The notes under the pieces are model-generated. The model was not told the origin of the DNA and did not search any database. It was given only the letters and a program-made list of their open reading frames with translations. Both the position numbers and the translations under genes were made by a program. A DNA stretch of 64,000 bases from Rhodocyclaceae bacterium (GTDB taxonomy: Bacteria; Pseudomonadota; Gammaproteobacteria; Burkholderiales; Rhodocyclaceae): assembly GCA_016791115.1 (NCBI GenBank), contig JAEUNL010000064.1, forward strand, positions 186,001 through 250,000, in the 5' to 3' direction. This document shows, piece by piece, positions 34,629 through 43,841 of this stretch (within the stretch, counting starts at the first letter, position 1; each line of letters starts with the position of its first letter).

Positions 34629-36692
34629 CTACGCCCGCACCCTGGTCCAGCGTTCGAGCGCATCGAACAGCAGCTCCGCCTTGATCGGCTTCGAGATGTA
34701 GTCATCCATGCCGGCCTCGATGCAGGCCTCCCTGTCGCCGCGCATGGCGTTGGCGGTCATCGCGATGATGGGCACGCGCGCGCCGTCACGCTGCCGCTCC
34801 CTTGCCCGTATCGCCTGCGTGGCCTCGATGCCACCCATCTCGGGCATCTGCATGTCCATCAGCACGGCTGCAAAGGTGCGGTTCGACAGCACGTCGACCG
34901 CTTCCTGGCCATTCTGCGCCAGTGTCACGCGGTACCCTCGCCGGCCCAGCAGCGCCAGCGCAACTTTCTGGTTGACCGGGTTGTCCTCGACGAGCAGGAT
35001 CTCGGGCCCCTGCTGGCGCGCGGCGTCGAGCATCGCACTGACCACATCGCCTGCGGGAACGCCCGGGGTCGGCGCGACGGGCGCCGCAGGTTGGGTCGTG
35101 CTACCTGCGTCAGTCAATGTGAAATGGAAGGTGCTGCCGACTCCGGGCTGGCTCTCCACCCAGATCCGGCCGCCCATCAGCTCGACCAGCTGCCGCGTGA
35201 TCGTTAGTCCCAGCCCGGTGCCGCCGAATTTGCGGGTCGTCGAGCTGTCGGCCTGGGTGAATGCGCTGAAGATATGCTCGAGCCGGTCGGCCGGAATGCC
35301 GATGCCGGTGTCGCGCACGGTGAAATGCAGTTCGGCGGGCTCGTCGTCCCGACCGGTTGACGCCACGCCGATGACGACCTCGCCGCGATCGGTGAATTTG
35401 ATGGCATTGCCCGCCAGGTTGGTGATGATCTGCCGCAGACGCACCGGATCGCTCGACAACCGGATCGGCGCATCCGGCGCGATCTCGCAGCGCAGGACGA
35501 TATGCTTTTCGGCAGCACGCTGCACCAGGGGCTGCACGGACTCGTGAACCACCTGTCGCAGGCTGAACGACGTCGTCTCGATGCTGAGCATGCCCGCCTC
35601 GATCTTGGAGAAATCGAGGATGTCGTTGATGATGGTCAGCAGCGATTCCGCCGAACTCTGGACGATCTCGACGTTCTCGCGCTGCTCGCGGTCGAGCCGC
35701 GAATCGAGCACCAGTTCGGTCATGCCGATGATGCCATTCATCGGCGTGCGGATCTCGTGGCTCATGTTGGCTAGGAACTCGCTCTTGGCACGGCTCGCGG
35801 CCTCTGCGGCCTCCTTGGCCTGCTCGAGTTCCACCCGGCTGGCTTCGCGCTCGGCCACCATCTTCGCCAGCACCTTCGAAAGAGCCGCGATGTCGTCGCC
35901 CGGACTCGCCGAATCGACATCGCTGACCGGCAGCAGGCTGGCGACGATCTCGCGCAGCGATTTCAACGCCTGGTCGCGCGCGTCCAGCTCCTTGCGCAGG
36001 CTGTCCGCGGTACGCTGCAGCACCTCGAATGTGGGACGGAACTCCAGCGGCACGTCCTCGTTCAGCGCGGCATCCGCCTCGTTGCCGTGGGCGCGGAAAT
36101 CGCGCTCGAAGTTGCGCACGCGGTCGAGCGTGCCGAGCCAGTGCCTGAGCGGAAACCAGATCAGCATCAGGCCGCCGATCAGACTTGCCAATGCCAGCGC
36201 CAGCGCAGAGCGGGTCAGCTGCCAGAGGCCGTCGGCGATGATGTCCGGCGAGAAGGAGAGGCGCAGGACGCCGTAGTCGACGCCACCGACGGAAATTGCC
36301 CGATTCACGTCATAGAGCTGCTCGACGATCCTCTCCCGCAGCATGTCCGGCGCGCCACTGCGCGCGATGGTCGGGTTCTCGCTCTTGATGACGCCGCCCT
36401 TCAGATCGATGTACCTGGCCGACTCGAATTGCGAGCGCAGGATGGCCTTGTCGAGCGTGCGCTGGATGGTGTCGTAGTCGCCGATCACCGCGCTGTCGGA
36501 AACCGTTTGCGCGGCTACCTCGACCAGCATGGTCGCCGAACGCTGCGCCTCCTCGATCGCCTCGTTGTACTGGTAACGGTTGAACAATGCGAGGCTTCCG
36601 CCGACGAACAGCAACAGGGTCACAGAATAGAGCGCGTAGACGCGCCATATCAGCGATTTCGGCCAGAAACGGGACAGCACGCTCACTGGCAT
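34629..36692 (-). CDS. Hybrid sensor histidine kinase with C-terminal receiver
   Basis: 687 residues. TM helix ~20-37, a periplasmic sensor region to ~155 (with a conserved DYGVLRLSF strand), TM ~158-182, a cytoplasmic linker, a coiled coil (~270-300), HisKA with H312 in [12 protein letters not shown], HATPase with [15 protein letters not shown] and GGTGLGL, then a receiver with D613 in [11 protein letters not shown]. There is no Hpt domain and no DNA-binding output, so a separate phosphotransfer protein must carry the signal. It starts three bases after the PhnD-like gene, so the two are coupled. Confidence 0.9.
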   Translation of the reverse strand: MPVSVLSRFWPKSLIWRVYALYSVTLLLFVGGSLALFNRYQYNEAIEEAQRSATMLVEVAAQTVSDSAVIGDYDTIQRTLDKAILRSQFESARYIDLKGGVIKSENPTIARSGAPDMLRERIVEQLYDVNRAISVGGVDYGVLRLSFSPDIIADGLWQLTRSALALALASLIGGLMLIWFPLRHWLGTLDRVRNFERDFRAHGNEADAALNEDVPLEFRPTFEVLQRTADSLRKELDARDQALKSLREIVASLLPVSDVDSASPGDDIAALSKVLAKMVAEREASRVELEQAKEAAEAASRAKSEFLANMSHEIRTPMNGIIGMTELVLDSRLDREQRENVEIVQSSAESLLTIINDILDFSKIEAGMLSIETTSFSLRQVVHESVQPLVQRAAEKHIVLRCEIAPDAPIRLSSDPVRLRQIITNLAGNAIKFTDRGEVVIGVASTGRDDEPAELHFTVRDTGIGIPADRLEHIFSAFTQADSSTTRKFGGTGLGLTITRQLVELMGGRIWVESQPGVGSTFHFTLTDAGSTTQPAAPVAPTPGVPAGDVVSAMLDAARQQGPEILLVEDNPVNQKVALALLGRRGYRVTLAQNGQEAVDVLSNRTFAAVLMDMQMPEMGGIEATQAIRARERQRDGARVPIIAMTANAMRGDREACIEAGMDDYISKPIKAELLFDALERWTRVRA

Positions 36693-36695
36693 CGA

Positions 36696-37535
36696 TCAGC
36701 GCAATGAAGGAATCGCGGTTTCATAGAACTTGCGATACGAGGCATAGTCTGCGCCCGTGGCGGGCAGGAAATACGCCTTGGGGTCGAGGCCGACCTCCTC
36801 CGACGCCTTGAGCAGGATCGCCTTGCCGACCGGATCCCGATGCATCCCGATGAAGGCAGACGCAACCGCCTTGACGTCCTTTTCCGGCACCTTGCTGGAT
36901 GCCATCAACGCGAGGTCGTGATAGGCCTCGGACGTCCAAAGCACGCGGAACTGCTTGCCTTCGCGGATCGAATAACCGTCGATCAGCGCCGAGTTGCTGC
37001 CGACCGCCTTCGCCTTGCCGGCGAACATCTGCGCGAACGCAGCGTTCTGGTTGCCGGCGAAAACGGCCTTCACGTCGATGTTCTTCGAAGCCAGCAGGCC
37101 GTAGGTGATCTTGTAGCCGATGAAGGCCTCCGGCCCGGCGAACACCACCTCCTGCCCCTTGAGCTCTTCCAGCCGGGTGATCGGCGAGTCGGCCGGCACG
37201 GCGATCTGGCCGTAGAGGGGCGGCGTCCAGCGGCGGCCGAACACCTTCCATCCGAGCTGCTCGCGCGCCGGGCTGAAGAGGTGGTTTGAAAAGACGAACT
37301 CCACTTCCTGCGCCAGCACGTACGCCGTGGTGTCGGCTGACGTGCGGCCGATCTTGAGTTCGAGCTTGACGCCGCTCTTGTCGCTGACGTACTTGATGAT
37401 CGGGTTCCAGTACGAAGCGGTCTTGTTGATGTCCCACTGGTTCACCGGCGAAAAGCGGTACGTGGCGGTCTCGGCCAGCAGCGTTGCCGGAAAGGCAAGC
37501 GCGAATCCGGCAAAAATGAGCAGGCGTCGGAACAT
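36696..37535 (-). CDS. PhnD-like periplasmic binding protein, probable sensory partner of the hybrid kinase
   Basis: 279 residues with a signal peptide (MFRRLLIFAGFALAFPATLLA, cleavage before ETA). The fold family is that of phosphate/phosphite/phosphonate binding proteins: YRFSPVNQWDINKTASYWNPI, then ELKGQEVVFAGPEAFIGYK and SEAYHDLALMASSKVP. No ABC permease or ATPase is adjacent, but a hybrid kinase follows at three bases. That layout suggests the protein presents a ligand to the kinase's periplasmic domain, not a transporter. Ligand unknown. The frame runs upstream through an unrelated stretch without a start near the signal peptide. Confidence 0.85.
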   Translation of the reverse strand: MFRRLLIFAGFALAFPATLLAETATYRFSPVNQWDINKTASYWNPIIKYVSDKSGVKLELKIGRTSADTTAYVLAQEVEFVFSNHLFSPAREQLGWKVFGRRWTPPLYGQIAVPADSPITRLEELKGQEVVFAGPEAFIGYKITYGLLASKNIDVKAVFAGNQNAAFAQMFAGKAKAVGSNSALIDGYSIREGKQFRVLWTSEAYHDLALMASSKVPEKDVKAVASAFIGMHRDPVGKAILLKASEEVGLDPKAYFLPATGADYASYRKFYETAIPSLR

Positions 37536-37862
37536 GGGATGGCTTTCGTCGGTGGGATGGGTCGCATGCAAGCTTATGTCAGCGCACCGCTGCCCAATCG
37601 CCGGGAAAGCGTCCGGATTGCTGCTTTCTTCGGCGCATCGGCCGTATTTCGGCCGCCGTCGTGCCCGGTGCAAGGCGTGACCACATAGGATTGCGGCAGA
37701 ATGCCGCCTGGACTTCAACCGATCTTCAACCGATTCACAGGAACTCCGGCGCCGCACCATGGACTTAGAAGGTGCAACAGAGCGCAATGGGCTTGTACCG
37801 CCGCCCCCTGGACGGACCTGGTGCCCGCTTCCCGACAACCCTGACCAAGCCTTGCCCCTTCC
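37536..37862. other. Divergent intergenic region between the PhnD-like gene and the antiporter gene
   Basis: No coding region is supported in these 327 bases. They hold a tandem 11-base repeat CTTCAACCGAT x2 (37713-37734) and a small inverted repeat GCGGCA-GAA-TGCCGC (37693-37707) close to the tandem. These could be regulator sites for either gene. No convincing promoter hexamer pair was found. Confidence 0.5.
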
Positions 37863-39578
37863 ATGCCCGAACACAGCGTCCCCCTGATCGCCACCCTTGC
37901 CACCGGCTTCGGCCTCGCGCTGGTGCTCGGCATCGCCGCGGTCAAGCTGCGGCTGCCGGCACTCGTCGGCTACTTGCTCGCCGGCGTGCTGATCGGGCCG
38001 CACACGCCCGGCTACGTGGCCGACGTGAAACTCGCCGCCGAACTGGCCGAGATCGGCGTGATGCTGCTGATGTTCGGTGTCGGCCTGCACTTCTCGCTCG
38101 GCGACCTGCTTTCGGTCAAACGCATCGCGGTGCCCGGGGCCGTGCTGCAGATCGCGGTCGCGACGGCGATGGGCGCCGGCCTTGCATCGAGCTGGGGCTG
38201 GGCGCCCGGCGGCGCGCTGGTGTTCGGCCTCGCGCTGTCGGTTGCCAGCACCGTGGTGCTGCTGCGCGCGCTCGAGGCGCGCGGCGCCGTCGCATCGATG
38301 AACGGCCGCATCGCCGTCGGCTGGCTGATCGTCGAAGACCTCGCGATGGTGTTGGCGCTGGTGCTGCTGCCGCCGCTCGCCGAGGTGCTCGGTGCGACCG
38401 CCGGAAGCGGCGGAAATCTGTGGCAGACGCTTGCCATCACGCTATTGAAGGTCGCGGCCTTCATCGCCTTCATGCTGGTGGTCGGGCATCGCGTGTTCCC
38501 GAAAGTCCTGTGGCTGGTCGCGCGCACCGGCTCGCGCGAGCTGTTCACGCTGTGCGTGGTGGCCGCCGCGCTCGGCATCGCGTTTGGCGCGGCCAAGCTG
38601 TTCGGCGTCTCGTTTGCGCTCGGCGCCTTCTTCGCCGGCATGGTGATGCGCGAATCCGAGTTCAGCCACCGCGCGGCGACCGAATCGCTGCCGCTGCAGG
38701 AAGCCTTCGCGGTGCTGTTCTTCGTCTCGGTCGGCATGCTGTTCGACCCGCGCATCCTGATCGATGAGCCGCTGCAGGTGCTTGCCGTGGTCGGGATCAT
38801 CGTGGTCGGCAAGTCGATCGCCGCCGCCGCGCTGGTGCTCGCGTTGCGCTATCCGCTGAACACTGCGCTCACCGTCTCGGCCAGCCTCGCCCAGATCGGC
38901 GAGTTCTCCTTCATCCTCGCCACGCTGGGCGTTTCGCTCGGCCTGCTGCCCGTTTCCGGCCAGAGCCTTATCGTCGCCGGCGCCCTGATCTCGATCGCGC
39001 TCAACCCCCTGGTCTTTGCGGGCGTCGAACCCCTGCGGCGCTGGATACTCGATCGCTCCGACCTTGCGCGCAAGGCGGAGAGCAGGCAGGATCCCTACGC
39101 CGAGCTGCCTATGAGCACCGAGCGCAAGTACCTCGAAGGCCAGGTCGTGCTGGTCGGCCACGGCCGCGTCGGCCGGCGCATCGCCGATGCCCTCGACCGG
39201 CATGGCATTCCCTGCGTGATCGTCGACCAGAACCGCGAAGTGGTCGAGGACTTGCGCGACCGCGGCAAGCCCGCAGTCTGCGGCGACGCGGCCGAGCCCG
39301 CGGTACTGATCCAGGCGCACATCGCCGAAGCCGCGGTGCTTGTGGTTGCCGCCGACGATCCGCTCGACGTGCGCCGCATGGCAGATACCGCACGCACGCT
39401 CAATCCCGACATTGGCATCGTGCTGCGCACCCACGACGCGGACGAATCCGAGTTGCTGCGGGCAGACGGCATCGGCACCGTGTTCCTCGGCGAGAACGAA
39501 CTCGCCAACGGCATGGCAAGCCATGTGCTGGCGCGCCTCGGCCGTCGAAACGACGAGCCCGGGGCACAGGCGGCCTGA
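37863..39578 (+). CDS. ybaL: Monovalent cation:proton antiporter-2 (CPA2) with TrkA-N domain, YbaL/KefB type
   Basis: 571 residues. An N-terminal membrane domain of about twelve helices (PALVGYLLAGVLIGPHTPGYV, EIGVMLLMFGVGLHFSL, GWLIVEDLAMVLALVLL, GAFFAGMVMRESEF) is followed from ~residue 415 by a Rossmann TrkA-N domain VVLVGHGRVGRRIADALDR with an acidic end VIVDQN. Length and the placement of HTPGYV fit E. coli YbaL better than KefB/KefC; no glutathione site was checked. Likely K+/H+ or similar exchange. Confidence 0.9.
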   Translation: MPEHSVPLIATLATGFGLALVLGIAAVKLRLPALVGYLLAGVLIGPHTPGYVADVKLAAELAEIGVMLLMFGVGLHFSLGDLLSVKRIAVPGAVLQIAVATAMGAGLASSWGWAPGGALVFGLALSVASTVVLLRALEARGAVASMNGRIAVGWLIVEDLAMVLALVLLPPLAEVLGATAGSGGNLWQTLAITLLKVAAFIAFMLVVGHRVFPKVLWLVARTGSRELFTLCVVAAALGIAFGAAKLFGVSFALGAFFAGMVMRESEFSHRAATESLPLQEAFAVLFFVSVGMLFDPRILIDEPLQVLAVVGIIVVGKSIAAAALVLALRYPLNTALTVSASLAQIGEFSFILATLGVSLGLLPVSGQSLIVAGALISIALNPLVFAGVEPLRRWILDRSDLARKAESRQDPYAELPMSTERKYLEGQVVLVGHGRVGRRIADALDRHGIPCVIVDQNREVVEDLRDRGKPAVCGDAAEPAVLIQAHIAEAAVLVVAADDPLDVRRMADTARTLNPDIGIVLRTHDADESELLRADGIGTVFLGENELANGMASHVLARLGRRNDEPGAQAA

Positions 39579-39640
39579 AGCGCCGTCCGGGCAGCGTTGC
39601 CCGCGTCCATCGACGAACGCGGGGCGAACGCCAATCGGCC

Positions 39641-39699
39641 GGCGCCGGGCGTAGCGAGCCTGTCGCTGCCCAGCGGGATGCCCGGCGCCAACGACAGGC
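39641..39699. repeat. Interlocked inverted repeats downstream of the antiporter gene
   Basis: Two perfect inverted repeats are interleaved a-b-a'-b': GGCGCCGGGC (39641-39650) pairs with GCCCGGCGCC (39680-39689), and GCCTGTCG (39658-39665) pairs with CGACAGGC (39692-39699). As RNA this is the topology of an H-type pseudoknot or of two mutually exclusive hairpins. Confidence 0.65.
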
Positions 39700-39707
39700 G
39701 GTCGATG

Positions 39708-39740
39708 CCGTTCGTGGTGAGACCGTCGAAGCATGGACGG
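39708..39740. repeat. REP-like imperfect palindrome (CCGTTCGTGG...CATGGACGG)
   Basis: The sequence CCGTTCGTGGTGAGACCG then TCGAAGCATGGACGG forms an imperfect inverted repeat, with ends CCGTTCGTG and CATGGACGG. It resembles dispersed repeats I know from betaproteobacterial and other genomes (CCGTTCGTGGTGAGCCTGTCGAACCATGAACGG-like), but I did not find a second copy in this window. Confidence 0.45.
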
Positions 39741-39774
39741 ACGCGCGGTCGTCCCAAGCTTCCTCAAAAAACCC

Positions 39775-40632
39775 CTAGCGATCGCACCCGGCACCGACAT
39801 CCGGTGAACTGCAGTTCGGCGGCTGCAGGTTGATCGCCGAGTCGAGAAAGCGGAACGTGATCGTCGCCGCACGCTTGCCCTCCGCCGTGCGCAGGAGATG
39901 CGGCGACCCGCCATTGAGCGTGAGGTCGATGCGATGGCTCTTGGGAAACGTGCGGTCCCAGCGCGGCAGGATCTGCTTCAGGTAGTCGATCTCGTGCTCC
40001 TCGCGGATGATCACGCCCATGGTTTCGAGCAGCGTCAGCTTTGGCCACTGCTCGCCGGCCGGACGGCCGTGGCCAACGATGCCCATGAAGCGGTCGAAGT
40101 CCTTGTAGAACGGATCGGACGGATCGATCATCTTGCCGTTCGAGTAGATCGCATCCATGAAGTAGGTGACGGTGCGGTTGCGCGGCGGCTGCTTCGCCCA
40201 CTGCAGCAGCACTTCATTGATCGCCGTCGACAGGCACATCTCGAGATGCCCGCCGACGACGTAGAGCCGGCTCACGCGGCTCAGATCGAAGCCGAGTTCG
40301 CCGCCTTGCGAACGCACCCGGTAGTCCGGCTCGCAGTCGTCGGCGAAGTAATCGCGCCCGGGCGAATCGTCCTGCAGGTAGATCACCGGCATGCGGCGCG
40401 AACGCGCAAGCGCGATTGCCTGGTCGGTGCCGTGCTTGGTCGCATAGCGCGGGTCGAAACCGGCACTTGCATGCACCACCAGCAACACCGCCTCGCCGTC
40501 GATGCGCACCGACCGGGGCGGCGTGAAATCCTGCGGCGGGCAGGCCGCCGACACGCGCAGCGCGACAAGGCACAGTGCTACCGCAAGCAACCGGCACTGC
40601 GCGATCAAGTAAGGGCAGGTTCTGGAGCGCAC
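39775..40632 (-). CDS. Secreted protein of unknown function
   Basis: About 285 residues from a GTG (a TTG eight codons later is also possible). A signal peptide (LIAQCRLLAVALCLVALRVSAACPP) is visible. The mature part has an alpha/beta look: AVLLVVHASAGFDPRYA, IALARSRRMPVIYLQDDSPG, VSRLYVVGGHLEMCLSTAIN. This order of strands loosely recalls isochorismatase-like (cysteine hydrolase) proteins, with a Cys after GGHLEMC, but I do not see the usual Asp-Lys-Cys triad clearly. Seven or so cysteines in the mature part suggest disulfides in the periplasm. No operon partner is clear. Confidence 0.6.
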   Translation of the reverse strand: MRSRTCPYLIAQCRLLAVALCLVALRVSAACPPQDFTPPRSVRIDGEAVLLVVHASAGFDPRYATKHGTDQAIALARSRRMPVIYLQDDSPGRDYFADDCEPDYRVRSQGGELGFDLSRVSRLYVVGGHLEMCLSTAINEVLLQWAKQPPRNRTVTYFMDAIYSNGKMIDPSDPFYKDFDRFMGIVGHGRPAGEQWPKLTLLETMGVIIREEHEIDYLKQILPRWDRTFPKSHRIDLTLNGGSPHLLRTAEGKRAATITFRFLDSAINLQPPNCSSPDVGAGCDR

Positions 40633-40800
40633 ACGCAATGATAGGCCGAGGCGGGCGCCGGCATGCCCGGCTGGACGGCGCAGGCATTGTGCCCTTCGTC
40701 GATGACGAACCCGCAAGGCAGATGGCGCGGCACCTCCCCGGGCGATGCGGCGTCATCGAGGACATGGCGCATGGGTGTCGAGAGCCGCGCCGCAAAACTT

Positions 40801-40828
40801 TAGACAGCGCTAATTTATCGACTATACT
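40801..40828 (+). promoter_or_regulatory. Promoter of the TetR-efflux operon
   Basis: TAGACA, 16-base spacer, TATACT: a good sigma70-like pair, ending about 30 bases before the regulator start codon. Confidence 0.6.
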
Positions 40829-40846
40829 TGTAAGTAACTTATTACA
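40829..40846 (+). promoter_or_regulatory. Candidate TetR operator
   Basis: Directly after the -10 lies TGTAA-GTAACTTA-TTACA, containing the perfect shorter palindrome TAAGT-A-ACTTA. It covers the expected transcription start, so binding by the encoded TetR protein would block its own operon. Confidence 0.55.
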
Positions 40847-40857
40847 TACATCACAGG

Positions 40858-41463
40858 ATGGTCAGGATGGCACGCCAACCGACCGAATCGCGGCAGGTCG
40901 AGATCATCTCGACGATGGTGCGCCTTGCGGCAGAACGGAACCCAGCCGACATCACGACGACCGACATTGCCAACGCCATGGCGGTCACGCAGGGGGCACT
41001 GTTCCGCCATTTCCCGACCAAGGAGGCGATCCGCCTGGCGGTGGTCGAGTGGATCGAGGAGCGGCTGATGCAGGAAATCGATGCCGCCCGGGCAGCATCG
41101 ATCGATGCACTGGCCGAGTTGAAGGGCATGTTCATGGCCCATGTCCGATTCACGATCGCCTATCCCGGCGTGCCCCGGCTCATCTTTGCGGAACTTCAGC
41201 AACCGGACGGATCCGCGGTGCGTGAGCGCGTGCAACTCATCATGCAGCGGTATCGGAAAACCCTGGCCATATCCCTCGCACAGGCGATGGAGGCAAAGCT
41301 GATTCGCCCAAACGTCGACGTTCAGGCGGCGGCGGCCTTGTTCCTCGGGGCAATCCAGGGCCTGGTCATGCAATCGATGCTCAGCGGACCGATGGCGAAG
41401 GCCGAGCACCAGGCGGCCGGCGTCCTGAAGCTCTACCTTGCCGGATTGGGAGTCGAATCATGA
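40858..41463 (+). CDS. TetR/AcrR family transcriptional regulator
   Basis: 201 residues. The N-terminal HTH reads ITTTDIANAMAVTQGALFRHFPTKEAIRLAV, with the F-R-H-F-P-T-K signature of TetR. The C-terminal ligand domain (~residues 80-200) is all helical. There is a second ATG three codons in. It probably represses the efflux operon it begins and its own gene. ATGA overlap-like spacing: the adaptor gene starts within its stop region. Confidence 0.93.
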   Translation: MVRMARQPTESRQVEIISTMVRLAAERNPADITTTDIANAMAVTQGALFRHFPTKEAIRLAVVEWIEERLMQEIDAARAASIDALAELKGMFMAHVRFTIAYPGVPRLIFAELQQPDGSAVRERVQLIMQRYRKTLAISLAQAMEAKLIRPNVDVQAAAALFLGAIQGLVMQSMLSGPMAKAEHQAAGVLKLYLAGLGVES

Positions 41464-42650
41464 AAGCTGGCAGTCTGGTCAGCCGCAAGTCCGGACTCGG
41501 CTTCTTTGCCGTCGTCCTGCTTGCTGGTTTCGGTTTCGTCATTGCCCGCTCGGGACCTTTGGCGCCGACGAAGGTAACGACCGTGCGCGTGGCGTCGGGC
41601 ACGGTGTCGCCGGCACTGTTCGGCATCGGCACCGTCGAGGCGCGCCGCGGCTATCTGATCGGGCCGACGGCAGCCGGTCGTGTGCAGGCCGTGCATGTCG
41701 ACGTCGGCGATGCGGTGAAGGCCGGGCAACTGCTGGCGGAAATCGACCCCGTCGACCTCGACGAGCGGCTCCGCTCCATCGACGCGGCCCACGCCCGCGC
41801 CGCCAGTGCCGTCGTCGCTGCCGAAGCCCAGCGCACCGATGCGCTGGCGCGGCGTAACCTGGCCGAACTGGCTGCCAGGCGTTATCGCGAACTCGGCGAG
41901 AAGAACTTCGTCAGTGCCAGCGCCGTCGATGCCAAGCTCCAGGAACTGGCTTCCGCCGAGGCGGCAGCCGAGGCAGGCAGCGCCAATCTCGGCGGCGCCC
42001 GCCAGGAACTGATCCGCGTGAAGGCGGATCGGGATGGCTTGCGACAACAGCGCGACAACCTGCGCTTGCTGGCACCTAGCGATGGCATCGTGACCAGCCG
42101 GGATGCGGAAGCAGGCTCGACCGTCATTGCCGGCCAGGCGGTCGTCAGAATGGTCGAACCGGAGAGCCTTTGGGTCAAGGTTCGCCTGGACCAAGGGCGC
42201 TCGCGCGGCCTGGCCGTCGGACAGGCCGCCGAGATCGCCCTGCGCAGCAATGCCGCCGCCCCCTTGGCCGGCAAGGTCGCCCGCATCGAACCGGTCAGCG
42301 ACAGCGTGACCGAAGAACGCATCGCCCTGGTGGCTTTCAACCGGATCCCCGCGGGCCTCGGCATCGGCGAAATGGCGGAGGTGACGGTACATACCGCTGA
42401 CGCGCGGACCGGACCGATCTTGCCCAACGCCGCCATCAAGCAGACGCAGCAAGGCGCGGGCGTGTGGAAAATCCAGGATGGCAGGCCGCACCTGATCGGC
42501 GTGAAGCTGAGCAGCGCGAGCCTCGACGGCGCGGTGCAGGTCGCTGCCGGCCTTTCGGTCGATGACGAAATCATCGTCCACAGCGAGCGCGAATTGACCG
42601 AAGGCGCGCGCGTCAAGGTCGTCGACCGACTGGCGGAGCCACAGCCGTGA
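41460..42650 (+). CDS. Efflux periplasmic adaptor (HlyD/membrane fusion protein)
   Basis: 396 residues. One N-terminal membrane anchor (LGFFAVVLLAGFGFVIA), the barrel-sandwich half GRVQAVHVDVGDAVKAGQLLAEIDPVDL, a long alpha-hairpin (~residues 105-190) and the second lipoyl half LRLLAPSDGIVTSRDAEAGSTV. It links the ABC transporter in the inner membrane to an outer membrane channel. Overlaps the regulator and permease genes by four bases each, so they are one operon. Confidence 0.93.
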   Translation: MKAGSLVSRKSGLGFFAVVLLAGFGFVIARSGPLAPTKVTTVRVASGTVSPALFGIGTVEARRGYLIGPTAAGRVQAVHVDVGDAVKAGQLLAEIDPVDLDERLRSIDAAHARAASAVVAAEAQRTDALARRNLAELAARRYRELGEKNFVSASAVDAKLQELASAEAAAEAGSANLGGARQELIRVKADRDGLRQQRDNLRLLAPSDGIVTSRDAEAGSTVIAGQAVVRMVEPESLWVKVRLDQGRSRGLAVGQAAEIALRSNAAAPLAGKVARIEPVSDSVTEERIALVAFNRIPAGLGIGEMAEVTVHTADARTGPILPNAAIKQTQQGAGVWKIQDGRPHLIGVKLSSASLDGAVQVAAGLSVDDEIIVHSERELTEGARVKVVDRLAEPQP

Positions 42651-43840
42651 TCAGCCTGGCCGGTCGCGACATCCTTCATTCGTGGTCGAAATTCGTGCTG
42701 ACCGGCATCGGCCTCGGCTTGCTCATCGGCGTGACCCTGACCATGGCCGGGGTGTATCGCGGCATGGTCGACGACGCGAAGGCCTTGCTCGACAACAGCG
42801 GTGCCGACCTGTGGGTCGTGCAGCAGGATACGCAGGGGCCGTATGCCGAGTCGTCGAGCATACGTGACGACGTGTATCGCACATTGCTGGCACTGCCCGG
42901 CGTTGCCCGCGCGGCCAACGTCACTTACCTGACGATGCAGGTGCGGCGCGACGATGGCGACGTGCGGGCCATGGTCGTCGGCTTCGAGCCCGGGCAACCC
43001 GGCGAGCCGGGCTATCTCGTGGCGGGCCGCCACATCACGCGCAACCACTACGAGGCCGTGGCCGACGTCAAGACGGGGTTTCGCCTCGGCGACAGCATCC
43101 GCATCCGCCGGCACGACTACCGCGTCGTGGGCCTTACGCGGCGCATGGTGTCTTCAGGCGGCGACCCCATGGTGTTCATTCCGCTCAAGGATGCGCAGCA
43201 GGCCCAGTTCCTCAAGGACAACGACGCCATCCTCAACGAGCGCGCGAGAACGGCGGCCAACCCGAGCCTGAATCGCCCCGGCGTGCCCGGGCTGCTGGAG
43301 GCGATTCAGGCATCGCAGAGCGCCAATCGCAACGTCAATGCGGTGCTCGTCCAGCTTGCCGGGCACGCCGAGGCCGAAACCGTGGCCGGCGAGGTGCGAC
43401 GCTGGAAGCACCTGCAGGCCTTCACACGCGCGCAGATGGAGGAAATCCTGGTCGCGAAGCTGATTGCGACCTCGGCGCGACAGATCGGGATGTTCCTCGT
43501 CATCCTCGCGGTCGTCAGCGCGGCGATCGTGGCCTTCATCATCTACACGATGACGCTCGGCAAGATTCGCGAAATTGCAGTGCTGAAACTCATCGGCACG
43601 CGCAACCGAACGATTGCCGGAATGATTCTCCAGCAGGCACTCGGGCTCGGCGTCATCGGCTTCATGGTCGGCAAGACGGCGGCCACGGTCTGGGCGCCGT
43701 TCTTCCCGAAATTCGTCCTGCTCGAACCCGGCGATGCGGCGCGCGGCTTCGTCGCCGTGATGCTCATCTGCGCGCTGGCCAGCACGCTCGCCATCCGGAC
43801 CGCGCTGCGCGTCGACCCCGCGACCGCGATCGGAGGCTGA
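42647..43840 (+). CDS. ABC transporter permease (FtsX/MacB/DevC-like)
   Basis: 397 residues. TM1 near ~15-35 (FVLTGIGLGLLIGVTLTMAGVY), a large periplasmic domain of ~240 residues with a MacB-like fold, then three C-terminal helices (MFLVILAVVSAAIVAFIIYT and others). The MKLIGTRNRTIAG coupling segment after TM2 is typical of FtsX-type permeases. With the adaptor and ATPase it forms a DevBCA/MacAB-like exporter. Substrate unknown. Confidence 0.92.
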   Translation: MISLAGRDILHSWSKFVLTGIGLGLLIGVTLTMAGVYRGMVDDAKALLDNSGADLWVVQQDTQGPYAESSSIRDDVYRTLLALPGVARAANVTYLTMQVRRDDGDVRAMVVGFEPGQPGEPGYLVAGRHITRNHYEAVADVKTGFRLGDSIRIRRHDYRVVGLTRRMVSSGGDPMVFIPLKDAQQAQFLKDNDAILNERARTAANPSLNRPGVPGLLEAIQASQSANRNVNAVLVQLAGHAEAETVAGEVRRWKHLQAFTRAQMEEILVAKLIATSARQIGMFLVILAVVSAAIVAFIIYTMTLGKIREIAVLKLIGTRNRTIAGMILQQALGLGVIGFMVGKTAATVWAPFFPKFVLLEPGDAARGFVAVMLICALASTLAIRTALRVDPATAIGG

Positions 43841-43841
43841 G

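Noticed and set aside
36696-37535. PhnD-like gene as part of a phosphonate ABC transporter
   Set aside because: No permease or ATPase on either side; the coupled gene is a histidine kinase.
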